Shown here: one piece after another, positions 51,647-61,087 of the stretch
Layout: the number at the start of each line of letters is the position of its first letter
Position numbering within the stretch: position 1 is the stretch's first letter
Assembly (NCBI RefSeq): GCF_014199615.1
Contig: NZ_JACHOB010000001.1
Location: 620,001-684,000 of the forward strand
Source: Parvularcula dongshanensis
Lineage (GTDB): Bacteria; Pseudomonadota; Alphaproteobacteria; Caulobacterales; Parvularculaceae
DNA length: 64,000 nucleotides
Direction of reading: 5' to 3'
The notes under the pieces: generated by a model
The model's input: only the letters and a program-made list of their open reading frames with translations
Database searches by the model: none
Told to the model about the DNA's origin: nothing
Translations under genes and position numbers: made by a program

Positions 51647-51674
51647 TTGAAGAGGGCCTGCCATGCCCTTACAT
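51647..51674 (+). promoter_or_regulatory. Candidate heat-shock (sigma-32-type) promoter of dnaK
   Basis: TTGAAG (51647-51652) is followed 13 bases later by CCCTTACAT (51666-51674), resembling the alphaproteobacterial RpoH pattern of CTTGAA and CCCCAT elements. It lies in the 247-base gap before dnaK and 123 bases upstream of the ATG. The match is imperfect. Confidence 0.35.
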
Positions 51675-51796
51675 CCGCCGCCGTCATAGGGGCCGAGGCC
51701 CCAGTGAAGCGAACAAGAAGGGGCCGAACGTCCGGGGGCTCGAAGGCCCCCCGGGGCGAGACCCGGCGACCCGGCCCGCTTAGGAAAGGATTTGCA

Positions 51797-53722
51797 ATGG
51801 CTAAAGTGATCGGCATCGACCTAGGCACCACGAACTCCTGCGTCGCGGTGATGGAAGGCTCCGAAGCGAAGGTTATCGAGAACGCCGAGGGCAACCGGAC
51901 GACCCCGTCCGTCGTTGCCTTCACCGAAGGCGGCGAGCGTTTGGTCGGCCAGCCCGCCCTGCGTCAGGCGGTGACCAACCCCGAGAACACCTTCTTCGCG
52001 ATCAAGCGCCTGATCGGCCGCCAGTTCTCCGACCCGACGGTCAAGAAGGACCAGGGGATGGTGCCCTACGCGATCGTGCAGGGCGAGAACGGCGACGCGT
52101 GGGTCTCCGCGCGCGGCGAGAAGTACGCGCCCTCGCAGATCTCCGCCTTCACCCTTCAGAAGATGAAGGAGACGGCCGAGCGCTACCTGGGCGAGACCGT
52201 CACCCAGGCCGTGATCACCGTGCCCGCCTACTTCAACGACGCTCAGCGCCAGGCGACCAAGGACGCCGGCAAGATCGCCGGGCTCGAAGTGCTGCGCATC
52301 ATCAACGAGCCGACGGCCGCCGCGCTCGCCTACGGGCTCGAAAAGCAGGACGGCAAGACGATCGCGGTCTACGACCTCGGCGGCGGCACGTTCGACGTCT
52401 CGATCCTGGAGATCGGCGACGGCGTCTTCGAGGTGAAGTCCACCAATGGCGACACCTTCCTGGGCGGCGAGGACTTCGACCTTCGCATCGTCGACTTCCT
52501 CGCGGACGAGTTCAAGAAGGACCAGGGCATCGACCTGCGCCAGGACAAGCTCGCCCTGCAGCGCCTCAAGGAAGAGGCCGAGAAGGCGAAGAAGGAGCTG
52601 AGCTCCGCGCAGCAGTACGAAGTGAACCTGCCCTACATCACGGCGGACGCGTCGGGGCCGAAGCACCTTCACGTCAAGCTCAGCCGCGCGAAGTTCGAGA
52701 GCCTCGTCGAGGACCTCGTCAAGCGCACGATCGATCCGATGAAGGCGGCCCTCAAGGACGCCGGCGTCAGCCAGTCCGAGATCGACGAGGTCGTCCTCGT
52801 CGGCGGCATGACCCGCATGCCGAAGATCCAGGAGACGGTGAAGTCCTTCTTCGGCAAGGAGCCGCATAAGGGTGTGAACCCGGACGAGGTCGTCGCCAAG
52901 GGCGCGGCGATCCAGGGCGGCGTCCTTCAGGGCGACGTCAAGGACGTCCTCCTCCTCGACGTGACCCCGCTCAGCTTGGGCATCGAGACCCTCGGCGGCG
53001 TCTTCACGCGCCTGATCGACCGGAACACCACCATCCCGACCAAGAAGTCCCAGGTCTTCTCGACCGCCGAGGACAACCAGTCGGCGGTGACGATCCGCGT
53101 CAGCCAGGGCGAGCGCGAGATGGCGGCCGACAACAAGCTGCTCGGCCAGTTCGACCTCGTCGGCATCCCGCCGGCGCCGCGCGGCGTGCCGCAGATCGAG
53201 GTGACCTTCGACATCGACGCGAACGGCCTCGTCAACGTGTCCGCCAAGGACAAGGCGACCGGCAAGGAGCAGTCGATCCGGATCCAGGCCTCGGGCGGTC
53301 TCAGCGACGATGACATCGAGCGCATGGTCAAGGACGCCGAAGCCAACGCGGAAGCCGACAAGAAGCGCCGCGAGGCGGTCGAGGCCCGCAACCAGGCCGA
53401 GAGCCTCGTTCACTCGACGGAAAGCTCCCTCAAGGAGCACGGCGACAAGCTGCCGGGCGCCGACAAGGAAGCGCTCGAGAAGGCGATCGCCGACACCAAG
53501 GCGCTGCTCGCCAAGGACGACGCCGACGCCGACGCGCTCAACGCGCAGGTCCAGACGCTCGCCACCGCTTCGATGAAGCTCGGCGAGGCGATCTACGGCC
53601 AGGGCGGCGGCGAAGGCGGTGCGGATGCCAACGCGGCGGCCGATGCGGCGAACGACGCGGCCCAGGACGCCGAGATCGTCGATGCCGACTACGAAGAGGT
53701 GGACGAGAGCAAGTCTGCCTGA
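51797..53722 (+). CDS. dnaK: Chaperone DnaK (Hsp70)
   Basis: The 641-residue ATP-driven chaperone is complete. The N-terminal ATPase domain begins [21 protein letters not shown] and includes [20 protein letters not shown] and [19 protein letters not shown]. The substrate domain follows ([18 protein letters not shown]). The C-terminal lid ends in an acidic tail, [13 protein letters not shown]. The ribosome site AGGAAAGGA lies just before the ATG. GrpE (47860) and DnaJ (53916) are its partners. The frame is open upstream to 51647 but the start is exact. Confidence 0.98.
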   Translation: MAKVIGIDLGTTNSCVAVMEGSEAKVIENAEGNRTTPSVVAFTEGGERLVGQPALRQAVTNPENTFFAIKRLIGRQFSDPTVKKDQGMVPYAIVQGENGDAWVSARGEKYAPSQISAFTLQKMKETAERYLGETVTQAVITVPAYFNDAQRQATKDAGKIAGLEVLRIINEPTAAALAYGLEKQDGKTIAVYDLGGGTFDVSILEIGDGVFEVKSTNGDTFLGGEDFDLRIVDFLADEFKKDQGIDLRQDKLALQRLKEEAEKAKKELSSAQQYEVNLPYITADASGPKHLHVKLSRAKFESLVEDLVKRTIDPMKAALKDAGVSQSEIDEVVLVGGMTRMPKIQETVKSFFGKEPHKGVNPDEVVAKGAAIQGGVLQGDVKDVLLLDVTPLSLGIETLGGVFTRLIDRNTTIPTKKSQVFSTAEDNQSAVTIRVSQGEREMAADNKLLGQFDLVGIPPAPRGVPQIEVTFDIDANGLVNVSAKDKATGKEQSIRIQASGGLSDDDIERMVKDAEANAEADKKRREAVEARNQAESLVHSTESSLKEHGDKLPGADKEALEKAIADTKALLAKDDADADALNAQVQTLATASMKLGEAIYGQGGGEGGADANAAADAANDAAQDAEIVDADYEEVDESKSA

Positions 53723-53740
53723 GGATCCGAACCCTCAACG

Positions 53741-53764
53741 GAGGCCCCGCTTCGGCGGGGCCTC
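53741..53764 (+). terminator. Intrinsic terminator after dnaK
   Basis: GAGGCCCCGC and GCGGGGCCTC form a perfect ten-base stem around a stable TTCG loop, followed by TTCACTT. It lies 18 bases after the dnaK stop. It suggests that dnaJ, 151 bases further on, is partly uncoupled from dnaK. Confidence 0.75.
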
Positions 53765-53915
53765 TTCACTTCCACGCCCGCGCCCCCCAATTTGGACTCT
53801 ACCGAGGATAGGCGACGCCGCCATTCGTGTGTCGCCTCCGTCCTCCGGTCCCGCGTCAGGCCTGCCGGCCGCCCGGGCGTGACGGCAGAGGATTGCGAGA
53901 GCGAAACGACTCTTT

Positions 53916-55073
53916 ATGGCTCAAGATTACTACGCGACACTCGGCGTCGAGCGATCTGCGGACGGAGCTGCCATCAAGTCGGCCTTCCGCAAGCTCGCCA
54001 TGAAGTACCATCCCGACCGGAATCCCGGCGACGCGGAGGCGGAGGCCAAGTTCAAGGCCTGCGGCGAAGCCTATGAGGTTCTGTCCGACGAGCAGAAGCG
54101 TGCGGCCTACGACCGTTTCGGCCACGCTGCATTCCAGCAGGGCGGCGCAGGCGGGGGCGGCGGCTTCGGCGGCATGGGCGGCGGCTTCGCCTCGGGCGCC
54201 TTCTCGGACGTCTTCGAAGACATCTTCGGCGACTTCATGTCGGGCGGCGCGGGCCGGACGCGCGGGCGGAACGCCGCCGCGCGGGGCGCCGACCTTCGCT
54301 ACGACCTCGAAGTGACGCTGCAGGAGGCCTTCACCGGCCTCAAGCGCGAGATCACCGTGCCCTCGTCGGAGGCATGCGAGGTCTGCGAAGGGTCGGGCGC
54401 GAAGCCCGGAACCAAGCCGGTGACCTGCTCGACTTGTGGCGGCGTCGGCCGGGTCCGTGCGCAGCAGGGCTTCTTCACGGTCGAGCGGACCTGCCCGACC
54501 TGTCAGGGCCAGGGCCAGATCATCGCCGAGCCGTGCGACGCCTGCGACGGCCAGGGGCGCGTGCGCAAGGACCGCACGCTGTCGGTGACCATTCCCGCCG
54601 GGATCGAGGACGGGCAACGCATTCGCCTGTCGGGCGAGGGCGAAGCCGGGCTGCGCGGCGGGCCCTTCGGCGACCTCTACCTCTTCGTCTCCGTCGCCGA
54701 TCACGAGCTCTTTGAGCGCGACGGTCCGGACCTCTACTGCGACGTGCCCGTGCCGATGGCGACCGCCGCGCTCGGCGGCAAGGTCGAGGCCCCGACGATC
54801 GAGGGCGGCAGGGTCGAGATCAAGGTGCCCGAAGGCGCGCAGAGCGGCACCAAGTTCCGCCTGCGCGGCGAGGGTATGGCGCAGCTGCGGCGCAAGGGAC
54901 GCGGCGACATGTTCGTCGAGCTTCGGGTCGAGACGCCGACCAGTCTCACGCCGCGGCAAAAAGAGCTCCTGCGCGAGTTCCACGCCGAGGGCGGCGGCAA
55001 GGACTGCCCGCAATCGTCCGGCTTCATCCGCCGGGCCAAGGGGTTCTGGGACCAGCTGAAGGATGCCAGCTAG
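53916..55073 (+). CDS. dnaJ: Chaperone protein DnaJ (Hsp40)
   Basis: DnaJ delivers clients to DnaK and stimulates its ATPase. The 385-residue protein has the J domain with HPD ([10 protein letters not shown]), a Gly/Phe linker ([16 protein letters not shown]), and four zinc-binding CxxCxGxG repeats: [24 protein letters not shown] and CDACDGQG. Two C-terminal substrate domains follow. The stop TAG lies inside the first copy of a 12-base direct repeat at 55065-55088, and the following gene begins in the second copy. Confidence 0.97.
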   Translation: MAQDYYATLGVERSADGAAIKSAFRKLAMKYHPDRNPGDAEAEAKFKACGEAYEVLSDEQKRAAYDRFGHAAFQQGGAGGGGGFGGMGGGFASGAFSDVFEDIFGDFMSGGAGRTRGRNAAARGADLRYDLEVTLQEAFTGLKREITVPSSEACEVCEGSGAKPGTKPVTCSTCGGVGRVRAQQGFFTVERTCPTCQGQGQIIAEPCDACDGQGRVRKDRTLSVTIPAGIEDGQRIRLSGEGEAGLRGGPFGDLYLFVSVADHELFERDGPDLYCDVPVPMATAALGGKVEAPTIEGGRVEIKVPEGAQSGTKFRLRGEGMAQLRRKGRGDMFVELRVETPTSLTPRQKELLREFHAEGGGKDCPQSSGFIRRAKGFWDQLKDAS

Positions 55074-55088
55074 GGTGCCAGCTAGGGT
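55065..55088 (+). repeat. 12-base tandem repeat at the dnaJ/dapB junction
   Basis: GCCAGCTAGGGT occurs twice without a gap. The first copy contains the dnaJ stop codon and the second duplicates it. The GTG start proposed for dapB begins in the last two bases of the second copy. The repeat looks like a short slippage duplication. Confidence 0.8.
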
Positions 55089-55803
55089 GAAGGTCGCGGT
55101 CCTCGGACAGGGCGGACGGACGGGCGGTGCGGTCGCCCGGCTTTGCGACGCGGCCGAAGGCTTCGATCGTCTGGGCTGGTCCGACCGGAACGCGGCACCG
55201 CAAGGGACCGAGGTCGTCATCGACTTCTCGGCGCCGGCCGCCCTCGCCTCGCAGATCGGCGACCTCGCCGAGCGCGGCGTGCCCGTGGTGACCGGGACAA
55301 CAGGGCTGGACGAGGCGCAGCAGGCTCGTCTGGCGGCGGCTGCGACCCGCATCCCCATCGTCCAGTCCGGCAACTTCTCGACCGGCGTCGTGATCCTCGC
55401 GGCGCTCGTCGCCCAGGCTTCGCGCCTGCTCGGCGATGATTTCGACATCGAGATCACCGAGACGCATCACAAGCGTAAGAAGGATGCGCCGTCCGGGACG
55501 GCGCTTCTGTTGGGAGAGGCGGCAGCTGCCGGCCGCGGAGCGTCCTTGGCCGACGCGGCGACCTTCGCCCGCCAGGGCAACGATGCGGTTCGCAAGGCCG
55601 GAGAGATCGGCTTCGCGACGCGGCGGGGCGGCGGCGTTCCGGGCGATCACGACGTCGCCTTCCTCGCCGAGGAGGAGGTGGTGACGCTCTCTCATCGTGC
55701 GCTCAACAGGGAGGTCTTCGCACGCGGGGCGCTTCGGGCCGCCGTCTGGGTGCGGACGCGTCCGCCCGGCCTTTACGCCATGACCGACGTGCTCGGCCTG
55801 TGA
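55087..55803 (+). CDS. dapB: 4-hydroxy-tetrahydrodipicolinate reductase
   Basis: DapB performs the second committed step of the diaminopimelate/lysine pathway. From GTG at 55087 it has 238 residues starting MKVAVLGQGGRTG, the dinucleotide-binding loop. Later segments are IDFSAPAAL, VPVVTGTTGLDEAQ, QSGNFSTGVV and the active-site ETHHKRKKDAPSGTALLLGE. Earlier starts (ATG 55063, GTG 55075) only add residues coded by the tandem repeat, so the shortest is favoured. The stop overlaps the protease gene as GTGA. dapB after dnaJ is a frequent alphaproteobacterial arrangement. Confidence 0.93.
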   Translation: MKVAVLGQGGRTGGAVARLCDAAEGFDRLGWSDRNAAPQGTEVVIDFSAPAALASQIGDLAERGVPVVTGTTGLDEAQQARLAAAATRIPIVQSGNFSTGVVILAALVAQASRLLGDDFDIEITETHHKRKKDAPSGTALLLGEAAAAGRGASLADAATFARQGNDAVRKAGEIGFATRRGGGVPGDHDVAFLAEEEVVTLSHRALNREVFARGALRAAVWVRTRPPGLYAMTDVLGL

Positions 55804-56330
55804 GGGAGCGGGCCGGCTTCTACGCCGTCGCTACCCTCGCGGTGGTTCTCCTCTTCCTCGCCATGCGGGGCTTCGACAGCCGCGGTCATTGGAACCCGGC
55901 GCGAGAAGTGGAGCCTGCGCGTTTCGAGACCGTCGACGGCGAGCAGCGCATCGTCTTGCGCGCGGGACCGTCCGGTCACTTCTTCTTCCAAGCCGAGGCG
56001 AACGGCGCCCCGGTCCGCTTCATGGTCGATACCGGCGCCTCCTACGTGACCCTGACCGAAAGCGACGCGGAGCGGGCGGGCCTGCGCTTCTCGCCCGAGG
56101 ACTTCACGCTGCGGTTCGAGACGGCGAACGGCGCGGTGTACGCCGCGGGCGGCACGCTCGACGAGCTGCGCATCGGCGACGCGGTGATCCGGACGTTGGC
56201 GGTGGTGGTCGTCCCGGACGACAAGCTCGGCGGCAGCCTCTTCGGCGTCAACGGCCTCAACCGCTTCGACAGGCGCGAGACCACGCGCGACGAACTCGTC
56301 CTCACGGTCGAAGCGGCGCCTCAGGGCTGA
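55800..56330 (+). CDS. Membrane-anchored retropepsin-like aspartic protease (TIGR02281-type)
   Basis: The 176-residue protein starts with GTG at 55800 in a GTGA overlap with dapB. One N-terminal membrane segment (about 6-24) precedes a periplasmic retropepsin fold. The catalytic motif is D77-T-G-A-S81 (MVDTGASYVTL), with the flap region FETANGAVYAAGG after it and the domain end GSLFGVNGLNRFD. The family probably works as dimers. Substrates are unknown. Its 3' end overlaps the convergent gene by ten bases. Confidence 0.88.
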   Translation: MRERAGFYAVATLAVVLLFLAMRGFDSRGHWNPAREVEPARFETVDGEQRIVLRAGPSGHFFFQAEANGAPVRFMVDTGASYVTLTESDAERAGLRFSPEDFTLRFETANGAVYAAGGTLDELRIGDAVIRTLAVVVVPDDKLGGSLFGVNGLNRFDRRETTRDELVLTVEAAPQG

Positions 56331-56716
56331 CGCCGAACCTCTTCCATCACATGCGTCGCGAGCGTGCCGGCGTCGCGCCGCATCAAGAAGCGGCCCGTCA
56401 GGTCCAGGAGCCGCCAGACGCCCTCGATCACGCCGCCATCCTCGCGCAGGGACCCTGCATAGGCGACGGCATGGGCGGCGCCGTCGCCATCATAGGTCTT
56501 GGTGAAAGTCACGCTCTCGCCCTCGACCCTCCCATGGACGAAGGCGGCCAGGACCGCGCCTGCGACCGGAGAGAAGGTGTTCGGCTCGGTGATCAGGCCG
56601 GTAAGGCGGTATCCGTCTTGCGAAAGCTCCGCGTCGAAGGGGACCGGCGCCTCATCGACGCCGGACGGATAGCTGTAGGTCCCGCCCCAGAAACCGGACA
56701 GGTCGTGGCGCGTCAT
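56321..56716 (-). CDS. 131-residue protein of unknown function
   Basis: The protein begins MTRHDLSGFWGGTYSYPSG and is dominated by beta-prone segments (PFDAELSQDGYRLTGLITEP, VHGRVEGESVTFTKTYDGDG, AYAGSLREDGGVIEGVWRL). This pattern looks like a small beta-sandwich or lipocalin-like barrel that starts with a GxWxG-type motif. No signal peptide is present. The ATG overlaps the stop of the UbiH-type gene as ATGA, so the two are co-translated. No function is assigned. Confidence 0.7.
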   Translation of the reverse strand: MTRHDLSGFWGGTYSYPSGVDEAPVPFDAELSQDGYRLTGLITEPNTFSPVAGAVLAAFVHGRVEGESVTFTKTYDGDGAAHAVAYAGSLREDGGVIEGVWRLLDLTGRFLMRRDAGTLATHVMEEVRRQP

Positions 56717-57948
56717 GGCGCCATGAGCGAGGGCAGGGACCCGAGGTCCCCCCCGGCCTCCTTGGCCAGCAGCTTGCGAAGGGCATCGGATCGTTGGACT
56801 AGGCTGAAACCGAAGCTGGTCGCCGTTCGGCTGAGGCGTTCCGAAGTCGAAAGGGCGCGGGCAAGCGTGCGCGTGCCGAAGGCCGTGGCGACCGTATCGG
56901 CGCGACGCCGCCGGTCGTAATCGACGAGGAGGCTGGTGGACCCGACCGCCAGCCCGGTTGCCCGGCCTTCGTAGAGAACGTCGGCGAGCGTTGCAGCGTC
57001 TCTAACCGTCAGGTTGAACCCTTGGCCGGCAAGGGGGTGGATGAGGTGCGCCGTGTCGCCGACCAGAGCCAAGCGATCGGCGTAGATCCGTTCGGCGTAG
57101 AGGAAGCTTAGAGGGAAGCGCACGACCGGTCCGTGCAAAGTCAGCTCTCCCAACGATTCCCGTAGCGTATTGCCGGCCATACCGGCGATGGCGTCGCTGC
57201 CGCTAGCCAACATGGAGTCCGCTGCCTCGCGCCGGACCGACCAAATGACGGAACATCGGTTTCCCGACAGGGGTAGCGCCGCGAGCGGACCGCCGGGCAG
57301 GAAGACCTGACGGGCCGTATGCATATGGGGCAGGGTATGACCGACGGTGAAGGTCAGGGCGTCCTGATCGAAGTCCCCTGTTTGGGTGCGAATGCCACTC
57401 GCGCGGCGCAGGCGCGACGCGTGTCCGTCACAGGCGATCACGAGGTCCGTCGCGACGGTATGGCCGCCCTCGAGCCTGAGGACCGCATCGCCCGATCGGA
57501 CCTCGAGGCCCGCGACCGGACTTTCCACCAAGCAGATTTCGGTATGACGTGCACAGCGCCGATGAAGGGCGCTGCGAAGGAACTCGTTCTCGACGACGTA
57601 AGCGAGAGGGGTGCCTTCCCATCGGTCCTGATCGTTCAAGAGGCCGTCGGAGAACGCAAGCTTCGTGGCACTACCCTTTTCGCGGAACCGGCTCGCCTGT
57701 CGGCCGAGGTTCACCTCTATCCGCTCGATAGGCGCCGCGTCCCGATCGAGGTCGGACCAGACATCCAGCCGACGAAGCGCTCTCACCGTCCCGTAGGCGA
57801 GCGCGGTGGTCCGGGGGTCTTTCTCGGAAGGGAGCTTGGAAGGCCCGATCAACGCGACGGCGATGCCTCGCTCGGCGAGCGCGAGCGCCGTCAGCTGGCC
57901 GGCCATACCGGCACCGACGACGCAGACTTCGTAACGATCCATGGACAT
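56713..57948 (-). CDS. UbiH/Coq6-family FAD-dependent monooxygenase
   Basis: The 411-residue flavoprotein has the FAD-binding start VCVVGAGMAGQLTALALAERG (from residue 8). Its middle includes LVIACDGHASRLR, and a second FAD motif is LALVGDTAHLIHPLAGQGFNL. This order is typical of ubiquinone hydroxylases such as UbiH, UbiF or UbiL. The ring position cannot be chosen without a tree. The ATG at 57948 follows AAGGGG, while a frame open to 58263 lacks homology at its start. A 51-base stretch with a CtrA-like site lies on the far side, before ftsK. Confidence 0.87.
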   Translation of the reverse strand: MSMDRYEVCVVGAGMAGQLTALALAERGIAVALIGPSKLPSEKDPRTTALAYGTVRALRRLDVWSDLDRDAAPIERIEVNLGRQASRFREKGSATKLAFSDGLLNDQDRWEGTPLAYVVENEFLRSALHRRCARHTEICLVESPVAGLEVRSGDAVLRLEGGHTVATDLVIACDGHASRLRRASGIRTQTGDFDQDALTFTVGHTLPHMHTARQVFLPGGPLAALPLSGNRCSVIWSVRREAADSMLASGSDAIAGMAGNTLRESLGELTLHGPVVRFPLSFLYAERIYADRLALVGDTAHLIHPLAGQGFNLTVRDAATLADVLYEGRATGLAVGSTSLLVDYDRRRRADTVATAFGTRTLARALSTSERLSRTATSFGFSLVQRSDALRKLLAKEAGGDLGSLPSLMAP

Positions 57949-58005
57949 GACGCCCCTTACGTTTCGCTCGCCCGCGGCGCCAGCCATCCCCGCGATCCGC
58001 GTTTC

Positions 58006-58020
58006 GTAAAGAACCATTAA
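58006..58020 (+). promoter_or_regulatory. CtrA-like site upstream of ftsK
   Basis: GTAA-N7-TTAA matches the TTAA-N7-TTAA consensus except for one base. It lies 51 bases before the ftsK ATG, a good position for control of a cell-cycle gene. It could also act on the divergent hydroxylase. Confidence 0.4.
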
Positions 58021-58071
58021 CCACGAAGGCGCGAAAGAGGGCTCCCGCGCAAGAGAAGGAAGGCCGAGCCG

Positions 58072-60504
58072 ATGACGCACTCCGACCTGCCGCCGAGCGT
58101 GCGGGCCTGGCGCGCCGTTCGATGGCTGATCCTGCGCGCAGGGGCCGGTGCCCTCATGCTCCTTTGCCTCTTCGTCTGGGGGTGCCTCGCGAGCTTCGAC
58201 GTCTCCGATCCGAGCCTGTCGACGGCGACGGGCCGGACGGTTCCGATGAACTGGGGCGGACATCTGGGCGCCGACCTATCCGACGTTCTCCTCCAGGCCC
58301 TTGGCGGCGCCGCGCTCGTCCTTCCGCTCGTTCCCCTTTTGTGGGGGTGGACGGCGCTTCGCCGCGGCGTGCCGGAACCGACGCCGGCGTCTTCCTGGTG
58401 GCGCCTCGCCGCCTGGGCCGGCGGCCTTCTGCTCCTCGCCGGCTTCGCCGCCTGCCTGCCGCGCAGCGCCGACTGGCCCTTCGTCGCTTCGATGGGCGGG
58501 GTCGTCGGCGGCGGGGTGAAGGGCCTGGCAAGCCTGCCCTTCGCGGTCCTGGGGCTTCCCGGCGCGAGCCTTCTCGCCGCGATCATCCTCGCCGGGGTCG
58601 GCATCTTCTTGATGGCGCATGCGGGCGGCGTCCGCCGCGACCACGTCGAGGCGGGCCTCGACGCGACGCTTTGGTGCTGGGAGGTCGCAGCGGACTGGGG
58701 GATGAGCCGCCTCGACGCCTTCAAAGCCGCGCGGACGAACCGCGCCGAGCCGACCTTCGAGGAAGAACCTAAGGTCGTCCGGCCTCGTAAGCCCGCCCCT
58801 GCCCCCAAGGTCGATGCCGAACCCGTCGCCAGCGACCTTACGGAGGACGACGAGGACGAAGAGACGATCGAGGACGGGGGCGAGGATGACGACCTGCGCC
58901 CGTCCGCGCGACGCCGCATCATCCGCGAGGTGAAGAAGGTCCCGCCGCGCAAGGTGGTGGTGCAGGAGCAGCCCGCCTTCGACCCCTCCGACTACCAGCT
59001 GCCGCCGCGCACCCTTCTGAAGGCCCCCGACCCCAAGGACGCGCGCGTGGTCTCGGACTCGGAGCTCGAAGCGCGGGCGCGGCAGCTCGAGACCGTGCTC
59101 GCGGACTTCAAGGTTCGTGGCGAGATCATCGGCGTGCGCCCCGGTCCCGTCGTCACCCTCTATGAGCTCGAGCCCGCAGCCGGCGTGAAGTCCTCGCGCG
59201 TCATCGGCCTCGCCGACGACATCGCCCGGTCCATGTCCGCCATCGCCTGCCGCGTCGCGGTCGTGCCCGGCCGGAACGCCATCGGCATCGAGCTGCCCAA
59301 TGACGACCGCGAGACGGTTTTCTACCGCGAGATGCTGGAAGCGGACGGCTTCGCCCGCGGCCGCGGTCTCAACCTCGCGCTCGGCAAGGACATCGGCGGC
59401 GAGCCGCAATATGCCGACCTCGCCAAGATGCCTCACCTTCTGATCGCGGGCACCACGGGCTCGGGCAAGTCGGTCGGGATCAACACCATGATCCTATCGC
59501 TGCTCTATCGTCTGCCTCCTGATCAGTGCAAGCTGATCATGATCGACCCCAAGATGCTGGAACTCAGCGTCTATGAGGGCATCCCCCACCTCCTGGCCCC
59601 GGTCGTCACCGACCCGCGCAAGGCCGTCGTCGCGCTCAAATGGACCGTGCGCGAGATGGAAGAGCGCTATCAGAAGATGTCCAAGGTGGGCGTTCGGAAC
59701 ATCCACGGCTTCAACGAGCGGGTGAAGGCGGCCGAAGCGAACGGCGAGGAGCTGACCCGCAAGGTCCATGCGGGCTACGACGCGGAGACCGGCGAGCCCG
59801 TCTACGAGGAGGAGCCCCTCGACTACGCGCCGCTGCCCTACATCGTCGTCGTCATCGACGAGGTGGCGGACCTCATGATGGTCGCGGGCAAGGACATCGA
59901 GGCGATGGTCCAGCGCCTCGCGCAGATGGCGCGGGCGGCGGGCATCCACCTCATCATGGCGACGCAGCGCCCCTCGGTCGACGTCATCACCGGCACGATC
60001 AAGGCGAACTTCCCCACAAGGATCTCCTTCCAGGTCACGTCCAAGATCGACTCGCGGACGATCCTCGGCGAGCAGGGGGCCGAGCAGCTCTTGGGCATGG
60101 GCGACATGCTCTACATGGCCGGCGGCGGACGGATCACCCGCGTCCACGGCGCCTTCGTCGCCGATGACGAGGTCGAGAAGATCGTCGCCCACCTCAAGAA
60201 GCAGGGCAAACCCGACTACGTCCAGGAAGTCACCGAGGGCGGAGAAGACGGCGACGACGGCGCGGCCAGCGCGCTCGGCCTCGACCTCGGCGGGAACACG
60301 GGTTCCGGCGACGCGCTCTTCGACCAAGCGGTCGCGGTCGTCGCGCGGGACCGCAAGGCCTCGACCTCCTACATCCAAAGGCGCCTCCAGATCGGCTACA
60401 ACCGCGCCGCCTCCCTCATCGAGAAGCTGGAGGAGGAGGGCATCGTCAGCCCCGCCAACCATGCGGGCAAGCGCGAGGTCCTGATCGGCGAGGACGCGGC
60501 GTGA
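58072..60504 (+). CDS. ftsK: DNA translocase FtsK
   Basis: FtsK pumps chromosome ends across the division septum and activates Xer recombination. The 810-residue protein has four N-terminal membrane segments within residues 1-190, then a charged linker rich in Asp/Glu. The RecA-like motor has Walker [14 protein letters not shown] (near 463-476), Walker [12 protein letters not shown] and [12 protein letters not shown]. The C-terminal gamma domain ([29 protein letters not shown]) recognises KOPS sites. The linker is shorter than in E. coli, as usual in this class. Confidence 0.96.
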   Translation: MTHSDLPPSVRAWRAVRWLILRAGAGALMLLCLFVWGCLASFDVSDPSLSTATGRTVPMNWGGHLGADLSDVLLQALGGAALVLPLVPLLWGWTALRRGVPEPTPASSWWRLAAWAGGLLLLAGFAACLPRSADWPFVASMGGVVGGGVKGLASLPFAVLGLPGASLLAAIILAGVGIFLMAHAGGVRRDHVEAGLDATLWCWEVAADWGMSRLDAFKAARTNRAEPTFEEEPKVVRPRKPAPAPKVDAEPVASDLTEDDEDEETIEDGGEDDDLRPSARRRIIREVKKVPPRKVVVQEQPAFDPSDYQLPPRTLLKAPDPKDARVVSDSELEARARQLETVLADFKVRGEIIGVRPGPVVTLYELEPAAGVKSSRVIGLADDIARSMSAIACRVAVVPGRNAIGIELPNDDRETVFYREMLEADGFARGRGLNLALGKDIGGEPQYADLAKMPHLLIAGTTGSGKSVGINTMILSLLYRLPPDQCKLIMIDPKMLELSVYEGIPHLLAPVVTDPRKAVVALKWTVREMEERYQKMSKVGVRNIHGFNERVKAAEANGEELTRKVHAGYDAETGEPVYEEEPLDYAPLPYIVVVIDEVADLMMVAGKDIEAMVQRLAQMARAAGIHLIMATQRPSVDVITGTIKANFPTRISFQVTSKIDSRTILGEQGAEQLLGMGDMLYMAGGGRITRVHGAFVADDEVEKIVAHLKKQGKPDYVQEVTEGGEDGDDGAASALGLDLGGNTGSGDALFDQAVAVVARDRKASTSYIQRRLQIGYNRAASLIEKLEEEGIVSPANHAGKREVLIGEDAA

Positions 60505-60552
60505 CCATCGCTCGGCACCCTTGAGCCGCGAGGAACGGGCTAGCGGGACCTG

Positions 60553-60909
60553 ATGCGCGCCCTGTCCAAACTGGCTGTGATTGGACTTCTACTGATCGTG
60601 GCCTGGGTCGCGGTGGAGATGTGGCCCCAGCAGGTCTTGATGGTGAGCGGCGGGGAGGGGGTCCAAGTTCGGGTCCTGCACAGGGGCAATCTGGTTCTGG
60701 ATAACCGGTTCGAAGCGGTCGTCTCGGTTGAGGATCATGAGGTCGCTAGGATAGACCTAGGTTCTTACGATCTGCGATCGGACTTCGACCTCGACCGGGC
60801 AGTCACTATTGATGATTGCATCATTACAATAAGTAATTACCGCAACTCGGTGAGAATTTCCGGGTGTGATAGACATTCCAACACTATCAAGTGCATGCAA
60901 TACATGTAG
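60553..60909 (+). CDS. Small single-pass membrane protein of unknown function
   Basis: The 118-residue protein begins MRALSKLAVIGLLLIVAWVA, one membrane segment or uncleaved signal, then a soluble part of about 95 residues. Segments include VQVRVLHRGNLVLDNRF and DDCIITISNYRNSVRISGC. The 3' half uses AT-rich codons unlike the rest of the window, and the composition change continues to about 61080. It was probably acquired or is evolving fast. No family was recognised. Confidence 0.55.
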   Translation: MRALSKLAVIGLLLIVAWVAVEMWPQQVLMVSGGEGVQVRVLHRGNLVLDNRFEAVVSVEDHEVARIDLGSYDLRSDFDLDRAVTIDDCIITISNYRNSVRISGCDRHSNTIKCMQYM

Positions 60910-61087
60910 CAATTGATACTGGTTATTTGTAAGCGGCGTCGTACTTCTCCGAAGTTCGACTGCGTCTACCAATGCCTCGGTGTCACGGCCGCTAAATCCT
61001 GATCGACGCTGCGGCACGCTACAACGAGCCCACTCTGGAAAGCTTACCGCTTGGCGGCGTGACCGAGCGCCGTTACCCTTTTGTTCC
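60910..61087. other. AT-richer intergenic region with a hairpin
   Basis: These 178 bases are the longest low-GC non-coding stretch in the window. At 60938-60960, GTCGTACTTC and GAAGTTCGAC form a ten-position stem with one mismatch around TCC. It may end the preceding gene. No clear promoter for the nuclease gene was recognised, although it must lie here. Confidence 0.4.

Noticed and set aside
46457-55073. CIRCE operator for HrcA
   Set aside because: No TTAGCACTC-N9-GAGTGCTAA-like element was found near hrcA, grpE, dnaK or dnaJ. The operator is probably at groESL outside the window.
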